Source of the DNA: Alistipes sp.
GTDB lineage: Bacteria; Bacteroidota; Bacteroidia; Bacteroidales; Rikenellaceae
DNA length: 64,000 nt
Assembly: GCA_029059935.1 (NCBI GenBank)
Contig: JAIDUZ010000056.1
Span: 1 to 64,000 of the forward strand
Reading direction: 5' to 3'
Made by a program: the position numbers and the translations under genes. Positions within the stretch are counted from its first letter, which is position 1. Every line of letters starts with the position of its first letter. Shown here piece by piece: positions 37,593-46,245 of this stretch. The notes beneath the pieces are model-generated. The model was not told the origin of the DNA and ran no database searches. It worked only from the letters and a program-made list of their open reading frames with translations.

Positions 37593-37600
37593 TATCTTTG
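37569..37600 (+). promoter_or_regulatory. Promoter upstream of ileS (distal)
   Basis: TATCTTTG at 37593-37600 with TTG at 37569-37571, 21 bases apart. It lies in the AATTCAAAATTC-type repeat and would give a leader of about 110 bases. Confidence 0.5.
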
Positions 37601-37632
37601 ATTGCATCTTAGATACTCACGTTCGGCAAAAT

Positions 37633-37673
37633 GCAAGTAAACTTGCTTTTGCCCTTACTTATTCGTATCTTTG
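37633..37673 (+). promoter_or_regulatory. Promoter of ileS (proximal) with palindrome
   Basis: TATCTTTG at 37666-37673 and TTG at 37643-37645, 20 bases apart. The perfect 14-bp palindrome GCAAGT-AA-ACTTGC (37633-37646) covers the -33 element and may be a binding site for a regulator. Confidence 0.6.
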
Positions 37674-37713
37674 CAAATTGTCGGACCACCGACACGAAAC
37701 AGCCTATACCGCT

Positions 37714-40700
37714 ATGAAATTCAAGGAGTACAAAGGTCTCGATCTGGCCGGGCTCGCCGCCGAGGTTCTCGGCGAGTGGGATGCCCGCGACACATTCTGC
37801 AAAAGCATCTCCACGCGCGAGGGACACCCGTCGTTCGTCTTCTACGAGGGTCCCCCGTCGGCCAACGGACTGCCGGGCATCCACCACGTCATGGCCCGCA
37901 CCATCAAGGACGTCTTCTGCCGCTACAAGACGCAGCAAGGTTTCCGCGTGCACCGCAAGGCCGGGTGGGACACCCACGGACTGCCCGTCGAGCTGGGCGT
38001 CGAGAAGAAGCTGGGCATCACCAAGGAGGACATCGGCCGCAAGATTTCCATCGAGGAGTACAACCGCACCTGCCGCGAGGCCGTCATGGAGTTCACGGGC
38101 GTGTGGGAGAACCTCACGCGCAAGATGGGCTACTGGGTCAACATGGACGATCCCTACATCACCTACGACAACAAGTATATCGAGACGCTGTGGTGGCTCC
38201 TCAAGCAGCTCTTCGACAAGGGACTGCTCTACAAGGGCTACACCATCCAGCCCTACTCCCCCGCCGCCGGCACGGGTCTTTCGACCCACGAGCTCAACCA
38301 GCCGGGCTGCTACCGCGACGTCAAGGACACCACCTGCACGGCGCAGTTCCGCATCATCCGCAACGCCGAGAGCGAGAAGCTCTTCGGCAGCGACGACTGC
38401 CCGCTCTACTTCCTGGCCTGGACGACCACTCCGTGGACGCTGCCGTCCAATACGGCGCTCGCCGTCGGCCCGTCGATCGAGTACGTCAAGGTGCGCTGCA
38501 CCAACCCCTATACCGAGACGCCGCAGGCCGTCATCCTGGCCCGCGACCTCGTTCCCGCCTGCTTCACCAAGAAGATGGAGGGCACCTACGAGCTTACCGG
38601 CGAGAGCTGGCGCGGCGACGAACTCGTCGGCATCCGCTACGAACAGCTGATTCCGTGGGTCAAGCCCGACGGCGATGCGTTCCGCGTCATCGCGGGCGAC
38701 TACGTGACCACTTCCGACGGTACCGGCATCGTCCACATCGCCCCCACGTTCGGCGCCGACGATGCCCGCGTGGCCCGCGCCGCCGGCATCCCGCCCCTCT
38801 TCATGGTCGACCGGGCCGGCAAGAACCAGCCGATGGTCGACCGGACCGGCAAGTTCTTCCTCCTCGACGACCTCGACCCCGACTTCGTGCGCACGCATGT
38901 CGACACCAAGCACTACGCCGAATATGCCGGCCGCTACGTGAAGAACGCCTACGACGACAAGCTCACCGACGCCGATTCGACGCTCGACATCGACCTCTCA
39001 GTCATGCTCAAGGCCGAAAACAAGGTCTTCCGAATCGAGAAGCACACCCACTCCTATCCCCATTGCTGGCGCACCGACAAACCGGTGCTCTACTACCCGC
39101 TCGACTCGTGGTTCATCCGCACCACGGCCTTGCGCGACCGCATGATCGAGCTCAACAAGACCATCCGCTGGAAGCCCGAGTCGACCGGTACGGGCCGCTT
39201 CGGCAAGTGGCTGGAGGGGCTGGTCGACTGGAACCTCTCGCGTTCGCGCTTCTGGGGCACGCCGCTGCCCGTGTGGGCCACGGAGGACCACGCCGAACTC
39301 AAGTGCATCGGTTCGGTCGAGGAGCTGACGGGCGAAATCGAGAAGTCGATCGCCGCCGGCTTCATGCAGGAGAATCCCTACAAGAATTTCAAGGTCGGCG
39401 ACATGTCGGCAGAGAACTATTCGACCGCCAACATCGACCTCCACCGTCCCTACGTCGACCAGATCGTGCTCGTCTCGTCCAAGGGCGAGCCCATGCGCCG
39501 CGAACCCGACCTCATCGACGTGTGGTTCGACTCGGGCGCCATGCCCTACGCGCAGGTCCACTACCCGTTCGAGAACAAGGAGGGATTCGGCGACGTCTAC
39601 CCCGCCGACTTCATCGCCGAGGGCGTCGACCAGACGCGCGGCTGGTTCTTCACGCTGCACGCCATCGCTTCGATGCTCTTCGACTCGGTGGCTTTCAGAA
39701 ACATCATCTCCAACGGTCTGGTGCTCGACAAGAACGGCAACAAAATGTCCAAGCGTCTGGGCAACGCCGTCGACCCGTTCGAGGTGCTCGACACCTACGG
39801 AGCCGACGCCACGCGCTGGTACATGATTTCCAACTCCCAGCCGTGGGACAACCTCAAGTTCGACCGCGAGGGCGTCGACGAGGTGCGCCGCAAGTTCTTC
39901 GGCACGCTCTACAACACCTATTCGTTCTTCGCCCTCTACGCCAACATCGACGGTTTCACGGGTCGCGAAGAGGAGATTCCCGTCGCCGAGCGCCCCGAAA
40001 TCGACCGCTGGATCATCTCGCTCCTCAACACGCTCGTCGCCGACGTCACGCGCTGTCTGGAAGACTACGACCCCACGCCGGCGGCCCGCGCCATCCAGGA
40101 ATTCGTGGGCGAGAACCTCTCCAACTGGTATGTACGCCTCAACCGCAAGCGTTTCTGGGGCGGCGGGATGACCGACGACAAGCTGGCGGCCTACCAGACG
40201 CTCTACACCTGCCTGGAGACCGTAGCGATGCTCTCGGCTCCGTTCGCACCGTTCATCTCCGACCGCATCTTCGGCGACCTGAACGCCGTGAGCGGCCGCC
40301 ACAGCGACGAATCGGTCCACCTCTCGACCTTCCCCAAGGCCGACCCGACGCTCATCGACACCCCCCTGGAAGAGATGATGGCCACGGCGCAGCAGCTCTC
40401 CTCGATGGTGCTGGCCCTGCGCCGCAAGGTCTCCATCAAGGTGCGCCAGCCGCTGCAGAAAATCATCGTTCCGGTCCTCGATCCGGCCATGGCGGCCCGT
40501 ATCGAAGCGGTGAAGAAGCTGGTGATGAACGAAGTGAACGTCAAGGAGGTCGAACTCATCCAAAACACCGCCGGCATCATCACCAAGCGCATCAAGCCCA
40601 ACTTCAAGACCCTGGGCCCCCGCTACGGCAAATACATGAAGCAGATCGCGGCCCTCACGGCCGAATTCTCGCAGGAGCGCATCGCCGAAATCGAGGCCGC

Positions 40701-41109
40701 AGCCGAAACCGTGCTGGAGCTGGGTGCCGAGAAAATCACGGTGACGCCCGCCGACTTCGAAATCACGTCGGAAGACATGCCGGGCTGGCTCGTCGCCACG
40801 GAGGGCAAGCTGACCGTGGCGCTCGACATCACGCTCACCGACGACCTGCGTGCCGAGGGTGTGGCCCGCGAGCTGGTCAACCGCATCCAAAACATCCGCA
40901 AGGATTCGGGATTCGAAGTCACCGACCGCATCCGCGTCGAAATCGCCGACCTCGGCTTCGTGGCCGACGCCGTCGCCCGGCATGCCGACTACATCGCATC
41001 GCAGACGCTGGCCGACTCCGTCCGCCTGGCGGCCGCACCTACGGGCGAAGCGTGCGTCGATGCCGAAATCGACGAACAATCCGTCCGCATCGCTCTGACG
41101 CGCGTCTGA
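37714..41109 (+). CDS. ileS: Isoleucyl-tRNA synthetase
   Basis: Class I synthetase of 1131 residues that charges tRNA-Ile. The HIGH-type motif is in PPSANGLPGIHHVMA near the N-terminus, the editing domain includes WTTTPWTLPSNTA and GTGIVHIAPTFG, and the second signature is KMSKRLGNAVDPF near residue 677. The C-terminal anticodon-binding part (YVRLNRKRFWG) and an extended tail follow, with no C-terminal zinc-binding Cys cluster, as expected for this long eukaryote-like type. ATG 37714 was chosen because the proximal -7 box would put the track's TTG at 37678 at or before the transcript start. Confidence 0.97.
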   Translation: MKFKEYKGLDLAGLAAEVLGEWDARDTFCKSISTREGHPSFVFYEGPPSANGLPGIHHVMARTIKDVFCRYKTQQGFRVHRKAGWDTHGLPVELGVEKKLGITKEDIGRKISIEEYNRTCREAVMEFTGVWENLTRKMGYWVNMDDPYITYDNKYIETLWWLLKQLFDKGLLYKGYTIQPYSPAAGTGLSTHELNQPGCYRDVKDTTCTAQFRIIRNAESEKLFGSDDCPLYFLAWTTTPWTLPSNTALAVGPSIEYVKVRCTNPYTETPQAVILARDLVPACFTKKMEGTYELTGESWRGDELVGIRYEQLIPWVKPDGDAFRVIAGDYVTTSDGTGIVHIAPTFGADDARVARAAGIPPLFMVDRAGKNQPMVDRTGKFFLLDDLDPDFVRTHVDTKHYAEYAGRYVKNAYDDKLTDADSTLDIDLSVMLKAENKVFRIEKHTHSYPHCWRTDKPVLYYPLDSWFIRTTALRDRMIELNKTIRWKPESTGTGRFGKWLEGLVDWNLSRSRFWGTPLPVWATEDHAELKCIGSVEELTGEIEKSIAAGFMQENPYKNFKVGDMSAENYSTANIDLHRPYVDQIVLVSSKGEPMRREPDLIDVWFDSGAMPYAQVHYPFENKEGFGDVYPADFIAEGVDQTRGWFFTLHAIASMLFDSVAFRNIISNGLVLDKNGNKMSKRLGNAVDPFEVLDTYGADATRWYMISNSQPWDNLKFDREGVDEVRRKFFGTLYNTYSFFALYANIDGFTGREEEIPVAERPEIDRWIISLLNTLVADVTRCLEDYDPTPAARAIQEFVGENLSNWYVRLNRKRFWGGGMTDDKLAAYQTLYTCLETVAMLSAPFAPFISDRIFGDLNAVSGRHSDESVHLSTFPKADPTLIDTPLEEMMATAQQLSSMVLALRRKVSIKVRQPLQKIIVPVLDPAMAARIEAVKKLVMNEVNVKEVELIQNTAGIITKRIKPNFKTLGPRYGKYMKQIAALTAEFSQERIAEIEAAAETVLELGAEKITVTPADFEITSEDMPGWLVATEGKLTVALDITLTDDLRAEGVARELVNRIQNIRKDSGFEVTDRIRVEIADLGFVADAVARHADYIASQTLADSVRLAAAPTGEACVDAEIDEQSVRIALTRV

Positions 41110-41364
41110 CACGCCCGCCGGAGGGAGGGGCGAGAAAATACCGGCCCCGGCAAAAAAGCCGGCCAGCCACCCGACCCTCTCGCCAAAAGGTATCCGGTCT
41201 CCAACCCCAGTCCGGAAGTCCGCAGGTGCCCCGGCAGCTGCGAATCCGCATACGACCGACCCGTTACTCCCCCGCTCCGGCGGGGGATTTCGTTAGCCGG
41301 ACGGAGCCCGGGCTTCCGGCCGAAAAAGCATCGGGAGGCGAAACGGAGACAATAAGGCGCAAAA
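41110..41364. other. Gap after ileS with GC-rich hairpin
   Basis: The only clear structure is TCCCCCGC-TCCG-GCGGGGGA (41268-41287) followed by TTTCGTT, a possible weak terminator for ileS. No gene is seen. Confidence 0.45.
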
Positions 41365-41396
41365 TTTGGTATTGTCGGAAATAATACCTAATTTTA
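41365..41396 (+). promoter_or_regulatory. Promoter of the DksA-like gene
   Basis: TTTG at 41365-41368, a 20-base spacer, then TAATTTTA at 41389-41396 (one base off TAnnTTTG). The spacer contains GGTATT/AATACC as an inverted repeat, ending right at the -7 box. Confidence 0.6.
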
Positions 41397-41421
41397 CATA
41401 AAACCTAATGCGACTAAGACT

Positions 41422-41802
41422 ATGGCTGACGAGAAGAACAGATACAGCGATGCCGAACTGGAAGAATTCAGACAGGTCATTCTGAAAAAGCTGGAGAACG
41501 CGCGGGCCGACTACGAACTGCTGCGCGCGACCATCACCCATACGGCCGACAACGACACGGAAGACACCTCGCCGACCTTCAAGGTGCTGGAAGAGGGAGC
41601 CGCGACCCTCTCCAAAGAGGAGAGCGGACGCCTGGCCGCCCACCAGATGAAGTTCATCCGCAACCTTGAAATGGCCCTCGTGCGCATCGAAAACAAGACC
41701 TACGGCATCTGCAAGACCACGGGCAAACTGATTCCCAAGGAACGCCTGATGAAAGTACCCCACGCCACGGAGTGCATCGAAGCCAAAGAAAGCCGCCGCT
41801 GA
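41422..41802 (+). CDS. TraR/DksA-family regulator with reduced zinc finger
   Basis: Small cytoplasmic protein of 126 residues. DksA-family proteins enter the RNA polymerase secondary channel and adjust transcription, often with ppGpp. The N-terminal half is helical (coiled-coil-like; LEEFRQVILKKLENARADYE) with acidic residues between. The C-terminal half has the family stretch YGICKTTGKLIPKERL and PHATECIEAK. Only the first and third cysteines of the usual four remain, so zinc binding is doubtful. This form is common in Bacteroidetes as I recall. It stands alone with its own promoter. Confidence 0.85.
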   Translation: MADEKNRYSDAELEEFRQVILKKLENARADYELLRATITHTADNDTEDTSPTFKVLEEGAATLSKEESGRLAAHQMKFIRNLEMALVRIENKTYGICKTTGKLIPKERLMKVPHATECIEAKESRR

Positions 41803-42016
41803 AAAGGGGCCCGAGAGAGGGGCCAAGAGAGAGGGGCCGAGAGAGGAGCCGATGAAAGGCGCCCGAAGAGCGAAAGAGGGGCAAAAGAGGGGCAAAAGGA
41901 CACAAGAAGGGGAAAAGAGCGGCACAAAAGCGGACACGGCCAAACGCTAAGAAACGCGAGAACCCAAGCCCCCGAAAAGCGGGAAAACCCGAGAAGCGAC
42001 CGTCCCGAAAAACAGA
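41803..42016. repeat. Purine-rich tandem repeats
   Basis: After the DksA-like gene the + strand is almost all purine. Units of the form GGGGCC(N)GAGAGA occur three times in a row, and GAGGGGCAAAA twice. The minus strand shows spurious open frames rich in Phe, Ser and Leu. No gene is supported. Confidence 0.6.
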
Positions 42017-42044
42017 AAGACCTGCCTTGCGGCAGGTCTTTTTT
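42017..42044 (+). terminator. Rho-independent terminator, possibly two-way
   Basis: AAGACCTGCC-TTGC-GGCAGGTCTT followed by TTTT. The 10-bp perfect stem ends the DksA-like transcript. It also lies about 80 bases beyond the stop of the minus-strand outer membrane gene, though its U-tract is weaker on that side. Confidence 0.85.
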
Positions 42045-42122
42045 ATGGAAAGAATCGCCTTTCCGGCCGCGGAACCCGGCCGCGAGCGGAGCGCAAAAAT
42101 GGTATGCCTATCTGCCAAAACA

Positions 42123-43952
42123 CTACTCGAACCCGATGATTTCGGGTCGCTCAGGCCGATAACGATACTGTTCGAGCCGAGTGTAGCTGGAGCAACGGAA
42201 ATACTCGCTGCCGACCAACCCGTGCTTGCCGAACGCGAGCCCCAGGCGTATCTGCAACGTACTGAATATCAACCGCTCGTTGCGGAGCCGGATGCCGCCG
42301 CCGAGCGACGCGAAGAACTCGTTGCGGAACAGGTCGGGCGAATAGCCTATCGACCCGACGTCGGCGAATCCGAAAAAGGCGATGCGGAAACCCAGGGGCT
42401 GCCAGGGTGTGAAAAAGACCGTCTCGGTGTTCAGCACCGTACGGTTGGTGCCGATCGCGTGCTCCTTGAGCGCCTGCAAACCGTTGCGCCGCGTGAAACG
42501 CACGCTCTCGTCGTTACCCGTATCGCGGTTCCAGCCCTGGGTGTAGTTGAGCATCAGGAACTGGCGGATGCGGCTCCGCCGGAAGACCAGAAGGGGCGAA
42601 AACCACCGCAGGTCGACATCCACGGCGCTGCGCCGCCACCGGCCCGAACCCCGGTCGACGCTGCTCCCCAGTGTGAAACCGCCCATGATGTAGCCCGCCG
42701 AACAGAATCCGCCGGCCTTGAGCCCCGCACCGAGGTAGAGCCCCTCGTCGAACTCGCCCCACACATATCCGCCCACCAGCTCGGCCCTGTAGCCGGTGGC
42801 CAGATACTCGCGCATGCCGAATCCGTATATCATATTGGCCGTCAGAAACTTCTCGCGATAGAGTCCGGTTCCGAACAACAGGGCGTCGCGGTCGTGCAGC
42901 GCCGGATGCCGCGACGCCGAGACATCTTCGGGCCGCCGGACGAACCGCCGCCGGTTGTAATGCGCCGTGAGGAAGAGGCTCGACCCAATGGGCGCCAGAT
43001 AGCGGGAGTAGCCGCCCCACACGTCGAAATTGCGCACCTTGACAAGCAGCGACGTATCCTGCTCGATCATGTATTGTTTGAACTTGAGGTCGCTGTACGA
43101 CACACCCGCTTCGTAGTCGGTGGGCCGCAGGAACTCCCGGCTCAGCTTCATGTCGAGCGTCGATTTGTAGAAGTCGCGCCCGGCGGCGAAGTCGGCGGTG
43201 TAGAACGTACCCAGCAGGTTGGGAATTCCGTACTCGACAAGATTGCCGCCGTAGGAGAAATCCTTGCGGCTGAAATTGGTCTTCACGGCCAGCATGTTGC
43301 CCATGCCCAGGATGTTGGCGTCGGAGAGCCCTGCCATGGTGCGCCCTTCGGAGCGGAAGCCCATGTCGACGGAGACCGTCCAGCTGTCGCGCGTGCGGAT
43401 GACCAGGTCCACGCATGCGGAATCGAGCGGATCGGGCCGCACCGCAAGGTCGACGCCGGCCATGTAGCGCCGCGAGCGCAGCAGCTGCATGCTGCGCACC
43501 GCAAGCTCCGGGTCGAACCGGTCGCCGGGCCGGAAAAGCAGGTCGCGGCGGATGACCCGCTCGCGCGTAAGGACATGGAGCTTGTTGCCCGTGCGTTCGA
43601 ACCAGTTGCCGCCCGACGGGAACACCCGTTCGCGTTCGATGACGATGTCGCCGATGGTCCTGCCCTCGTAGGGGGAGAGCGCACGGCTTTCGTCCAGCAC
43701 CCGGTCGTCCTGCAGGGTGTCGATCGTGGGCCGGGCCGAAATCCACCGGTAGAGCATCCGCGGCACGGCGTGGCGTCCGGCCTTGGATTGCAGGCTGTCG
43801 TACAGGCGGCGGTTGCGTTCTTCGGCAACGCGCGTAAGGCTGTCTTCCGGGAACCGCTCGCAGACCCATGCGTCGGGATGTGCGGCCATAGCCCGGCCGC
43901 CGACCGCAACCGCGCCGAACAACAGCAGCCATATGCACCCGCGAAGCACCAT
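42123..43952 (-). CDS. Omp85/BamA-like outer membrane protein
   Basis: A 609-residue protein predicted to be a beta-barrel in the outer membrane. ATG at 43952 gives signal peptide MVLRGCIWLLLFGAVAVGGRAMA; the longer frame upstream crosses the promoter region. A POTRA-like segment lies near residues 115-200 (GRTIGDIVIERERVFPSG to VDLVIRTRD), followed by a barrel of alternating residues (NILGMGNMLAVKTNFSRKDF) that ends with FEYF-like strands near the C-terminus. It has fewer POTRA units than BamA, so a role in secretion or insertion of a particular set of proteins is possible but not shown. It has no partner gene nearby. Confidence 0.75.
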   Translation of the reverse strand: MVLRGCIWLLLFGAVAVGGRAMAAHPDAWVCERFPEDSLTRVAEERNRRLYDSLQSKAGRHAVPRMLYRWISARPTIDTLQDDRVLDESRALSPYEGRTIGDIVIERERVFPSGGNWFERTGNKLHVLTRERVIRRDLLFRPGDRFDPELAVRSMQLLRSRRYMAGVDLAVRPDPLDSACVDLVIRTRDSWTVSVDMGFRSEGRTMAGLSDANILGMGNMLAVKTNFSRKDFSYGGNLVEYGIPNLLGTFYTADFAAGRDFYKSTLDMKLSREFLRPTDYEAGVSYSDLKFKQYMIEQDTSLLVKVRNFDVWGGYSRYLAPIGSSLFLTAHYNRRRFVRRPEDVSASRHPALHDRDALLFGTGLYREKFLTANMIYGFGMREYLATGYRAELVGGYVWGEFDEGLYLGAGLKAGGFCSAGYIMGGFTLGSSVDRGSGRWRRSAVDVDLRWFSPLLVFRRSRIRQFLMLNYTQGWNRDTGNDESVRFTRRNGLQALKEHAIGTNRTVLNTETVFFTPWQPLGFRIAFFGFADVGSIGYSPDLFRNEFFASLGGGIRLRNERLIFSTLQIRLGLAFGKHGLVGSEYFRCSSYTRLEQYRYRPERPEIIGFE

Positions 43953-43954
43953 GA

Positions 43955-43995
43955 TGTCCGTATAACGTATTTTTTGCGCAAAAACGTATCGGACA
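43955..43995. promoter_or_regulatory. Long imperfect palindrome at the start of the Omp85-like gene
   Basis: TGTCCG (43955-43960) and CGGACA (43990-43995) flank a perfect TTTTT-GCGC-AAAAA (43971-43984), three bases upstream of the ATG. On the minus strand TACGTTTT lies within it as a possible -7 region. It could be an operator or a leader hairpin. Confidence 0.5.
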
Positions 43996-44128
43996 TCCGT
44001 CCGCAAAGAGCGGGCCCGGCCGTTCGTTCCGAAATGAAAAATCAGGAATCGGCATCGCCGCCCTCCGTTCCCTGTTCCTCGCCCAAGATGCCGGACAGGG
44101 CAGATATGTCCACCCATCCCCCCAACCC

Positions 44129-44165
44129 TAAAAAATCGGCGGCCAACATTCATGTCGGCCGCCGA
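44129..44165 (-). terminator. Terminator of the blaI-M56 operon
   Basis: Read on the minus strand: TCGGCGGCC, a loop, GGCCGCCGA, then TTTTTT. The 9-bp stem is perfect and lies 45 bases after the M56 stop. Confidence 0.85.
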
Positions 44166-44209
44166 ACAGGCGAAACAATCTGCCTGAAACGAACTTTTTC
44201 AATAAAAAC

Positions 44210-46243
44210 CTAATACTTGCGGGCCTTGATGTCGACGGCACCGGCTGCGGCTGCGGGGCCGAACTTCCTGACGGCCGCCTCTCCCTTGTAAACGCTCATG
44301 CGGCGGATTTTGCCGGCTGGTATCTTCTCCATCTCGGCTTTGGTCGCACGCTTGCCGTTGATGAAGATAAGGCAGTCGTCGGGAATTCCGCTCGTGCCGG
44401 TCACCGAGACATGCCCCTCGGCGTGCATCTCGCCGTCCTCGCCCAGCTCCCACGACGAATCGCCGGAAGTCACGGACAGACGCCCGCTTTCGAGCCGCGC
44501 CCCGATTTCGGCCGCTTTTTGTCCGGCTTCTTCAATCCGCTTCTGCGCGGCTTTCCATTCGTCGCTTTCGAAGTAGGAGGTCTTCCCGGCCAGCTGGCGC
44601 TGCACCTCTTTCCATTCGTCGGAGCGGAAATAGGAGTCCGCCTGGGCCAACCGTTTGGTCGTCACCACAACCATGTTGTCGTAGCCCTGCTCCTTGTACT
44701 TTTCAGGCAGGGAGCGCTTGAGGACCGTGACGCTTTCAACCTCATCGGACGGCACCCGGTCGATGCCGTCGACTTGTACGCCGTCGACTATGACCACCGT
44801 CTTCGGGGCTCCGGCACGGGCCTCGTCCGACGAACCGCCAACGACAATCGTGGCATCGTCGATCTTGACCGAACGCCTGTCCGCCTTGACCGCACCCTCT
44901 TTCTTCAGCGTTATAACCACCACTCCGTTGCGCCCTTTGTCTCCGTAAACGGTCAGGGCATCGGGGTCCTTGAGGACTTCGATGGTCGCTATCCGCTCGG
45001 GCTCGATGCCGTCGAGCGAGGTCGTCTCCTCGCCGTCGACAACGTAGAGCGGAGCCGCTTTCACCGGCTTTTCGAACGTGCCGTAACCGATGACCGCTAT
45101 CGAGTCGGTGCGGGGTGCGGCAGCATCCGCCGAAGCGTCGCCGTCCTTTTTCAGGGTGATGAGAACCGTACCGTTGCGGGCCTTCTCGCCGTAGGTTTCT
45201 ACGGCCCGCTCCCCTTTGATAATCTGCATCGAAGCAACCCTGTGGCCGGGCACCTCCGTCAGCGTCGTCTCCTTGCCGTCGACCAGCACCAGCGGATCGC
45301 CGTCGAGACCCGTGAGCGAAATATTCGGACCCGAAACGTTGGCCGCAACGAATTCTTTGTTAACTTTGTCGTCAGGAACGACATAAGCGGTTTCGGCGAA
45401 GGCTCCGAGGGCCACGGCCGTAAGCGGCAGCAGGAAGAGCGCCCTGGCTCCCGCCCACCGCGACGATTTTTCACGTAACATCATGGTAATACGGTTTTTA
45501 AGTTTACTGTGATTGAAGCTGTTGGCAACGGAATACCACCTCCCGCCGACAGCTTTCCTTATAAGCAGCAATTGATAGTCGCGCGCATCGGCACCGCTCT
45601 CGATCACGGCGCGGTCGGCCTCGTACTCGTGGATGGCGCGCAGTTCGCGGCGCAGCAGCCACATGGCCGGATTGAACCACTGGAGACACCCCGCCAGGTC
45701 GGCCGCCAGCAGATCGGCCGAGTGGCGCAGCCGCAGATGGGCCTGCTCGTGGCAGAGAATCTCGCGACCGGCGGCGGCCATATCGTTCTCCGAAACAACG
45801 ATGTAGCGCCACCAGCTGAAAGGCGCTGCGTCGCCCGGCACCCGCACGAGCACCGACCCGTCGTCGAGCCGCTCGCGCCGCCCCGAACGGACCGTGCGGA
45901 CAACGCCGGCAAGCGCTCCCAGCGTCCGCAGCAGCATGCCGGCGGCCCCGGCGGCGAAAAGCGCCCCGAGCAGCGGCCGCCAGTCGAACGGGGCCTCCTC
46001 TTCCTCTTGCAGAACGACGGGCAGCTCCGCATCCTCCCGTACGACGGTCTCCGGCAAAGACGGCAGCTCGCGATAGACTGTCACCACGCACAACGGCAGG
46101 ACGAACGCGAGCAGCATGCCGGCGAGGACCACGAAACGGTTGAAGCGATGGAAGGTCTCGCGGCTAAGCAACAACTTGAAGAACAAGTAGAAGACCGCAA
46201 GACAGGCCCCGGCCTTGAGACTGTATGTCAAGAGAGCGTACAT
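44210..46243 (-). CDS. M56-family (BlaR1/MecR1-like) sensor peptidase with plug-like repeats
   Basis: Integral membrane metallopeptidase of 677 residues, partner of the BlaI-type repressor encoded 2 bases upstream. Membrane helices lie near residues 8-27, 37-57, 93-115 and 268-288. The zinc motif HEQAH is at 165-169, with a downstream Glu in HEYEAD. In place of the penicillin-binding domain of classic BlaR1, the periplasmic part (about 300-677) holds four copies of a TonB-plug-like unit: a VDGKE/VDGEE/VDGVQ/INGKR turn, then IIKGE or VLKDP, then YGEKARNGTVLITLKK-like strands. The signal sensed is unknown; the repeats suggest protein-protein contact in the envelope. Confidence 0.88.
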   Translation of the reverse strand: MYALLTYSLKAGACLAVFYLFFKLLLSRETFHRFNRFVVLAGMLLAFVLPLCVVTVYRELPSLPETVVREDAELPVVLQEEEEAPFDWRPLLGALFAAGAAGMLLRTLGALAGVVRTVRSGRRERLDDGSVLVRVPGDAAPFSWWRYIVVSENDMAAAGREILCHEQAHLRLRHSADLLAADLAGCLQWFNPAMWLLRRELRAIHEYEADRAVIESGADARDYQLLLIRKAVGGRWYSVANSFNHSKLKNRITMMLREKSSRWAGARALFLLPLTAVALGAFAETAYVVPDDKVNKEFVAANVSGPNISLTGLDGDPLVLVDGKETTLTEVPGHRVASMQIIKGERAVETYGEKARNGTVLITLKKDGDASADAAAPRTDSIAVIGYGTFEKPVKAAPLYVVDGEETTSLDGIEPERIATIEVLKDPDALTVYGDKGRNGVVVITLKKEGAVKADRRSVKIDDATIVVGGSSDEARAGAPKTVVIVDGVQVDGIDRVPSDEVESVTVLKRSLPEKYKEQGYDNMVVVTTKRLAQADSYFRSDEWKEVQRQLAGKTSYFESDEWKAAQKRIEEAGQKAAEIGARLESGRLSVTSGDSSWELGEDGEMHAEGHVSVTGTSGIPDDCLIFINGKRATKAEMEKIPAGKIRRMSVYKGEAAVRKFGPAAAAGAVDIKARKY

Positions 46244-46245
46244 GG

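Noticed and set aside
37260-37607. 115-residue open frame on the minus strand in the ileS upstream gap
   Set aside because: It crosses the inverted-repeat interval and the plus-strand promoter box, has no domain and an atypical composition.
41654-42118. 154-residue open frame on the minus strand
   Set aside because: It is the complement of a purine tandem repeat and the DksA-like gene; its translation is repetitive Phe/Ser/Leu/Pro.
42027-44213. 728-residue open frame on the plus strand
   Set aside because: Antisense to the Omp85-like gene, which has a signal peptide and barrel pattern. The plus translation is proline- and arginine-rich without domains.
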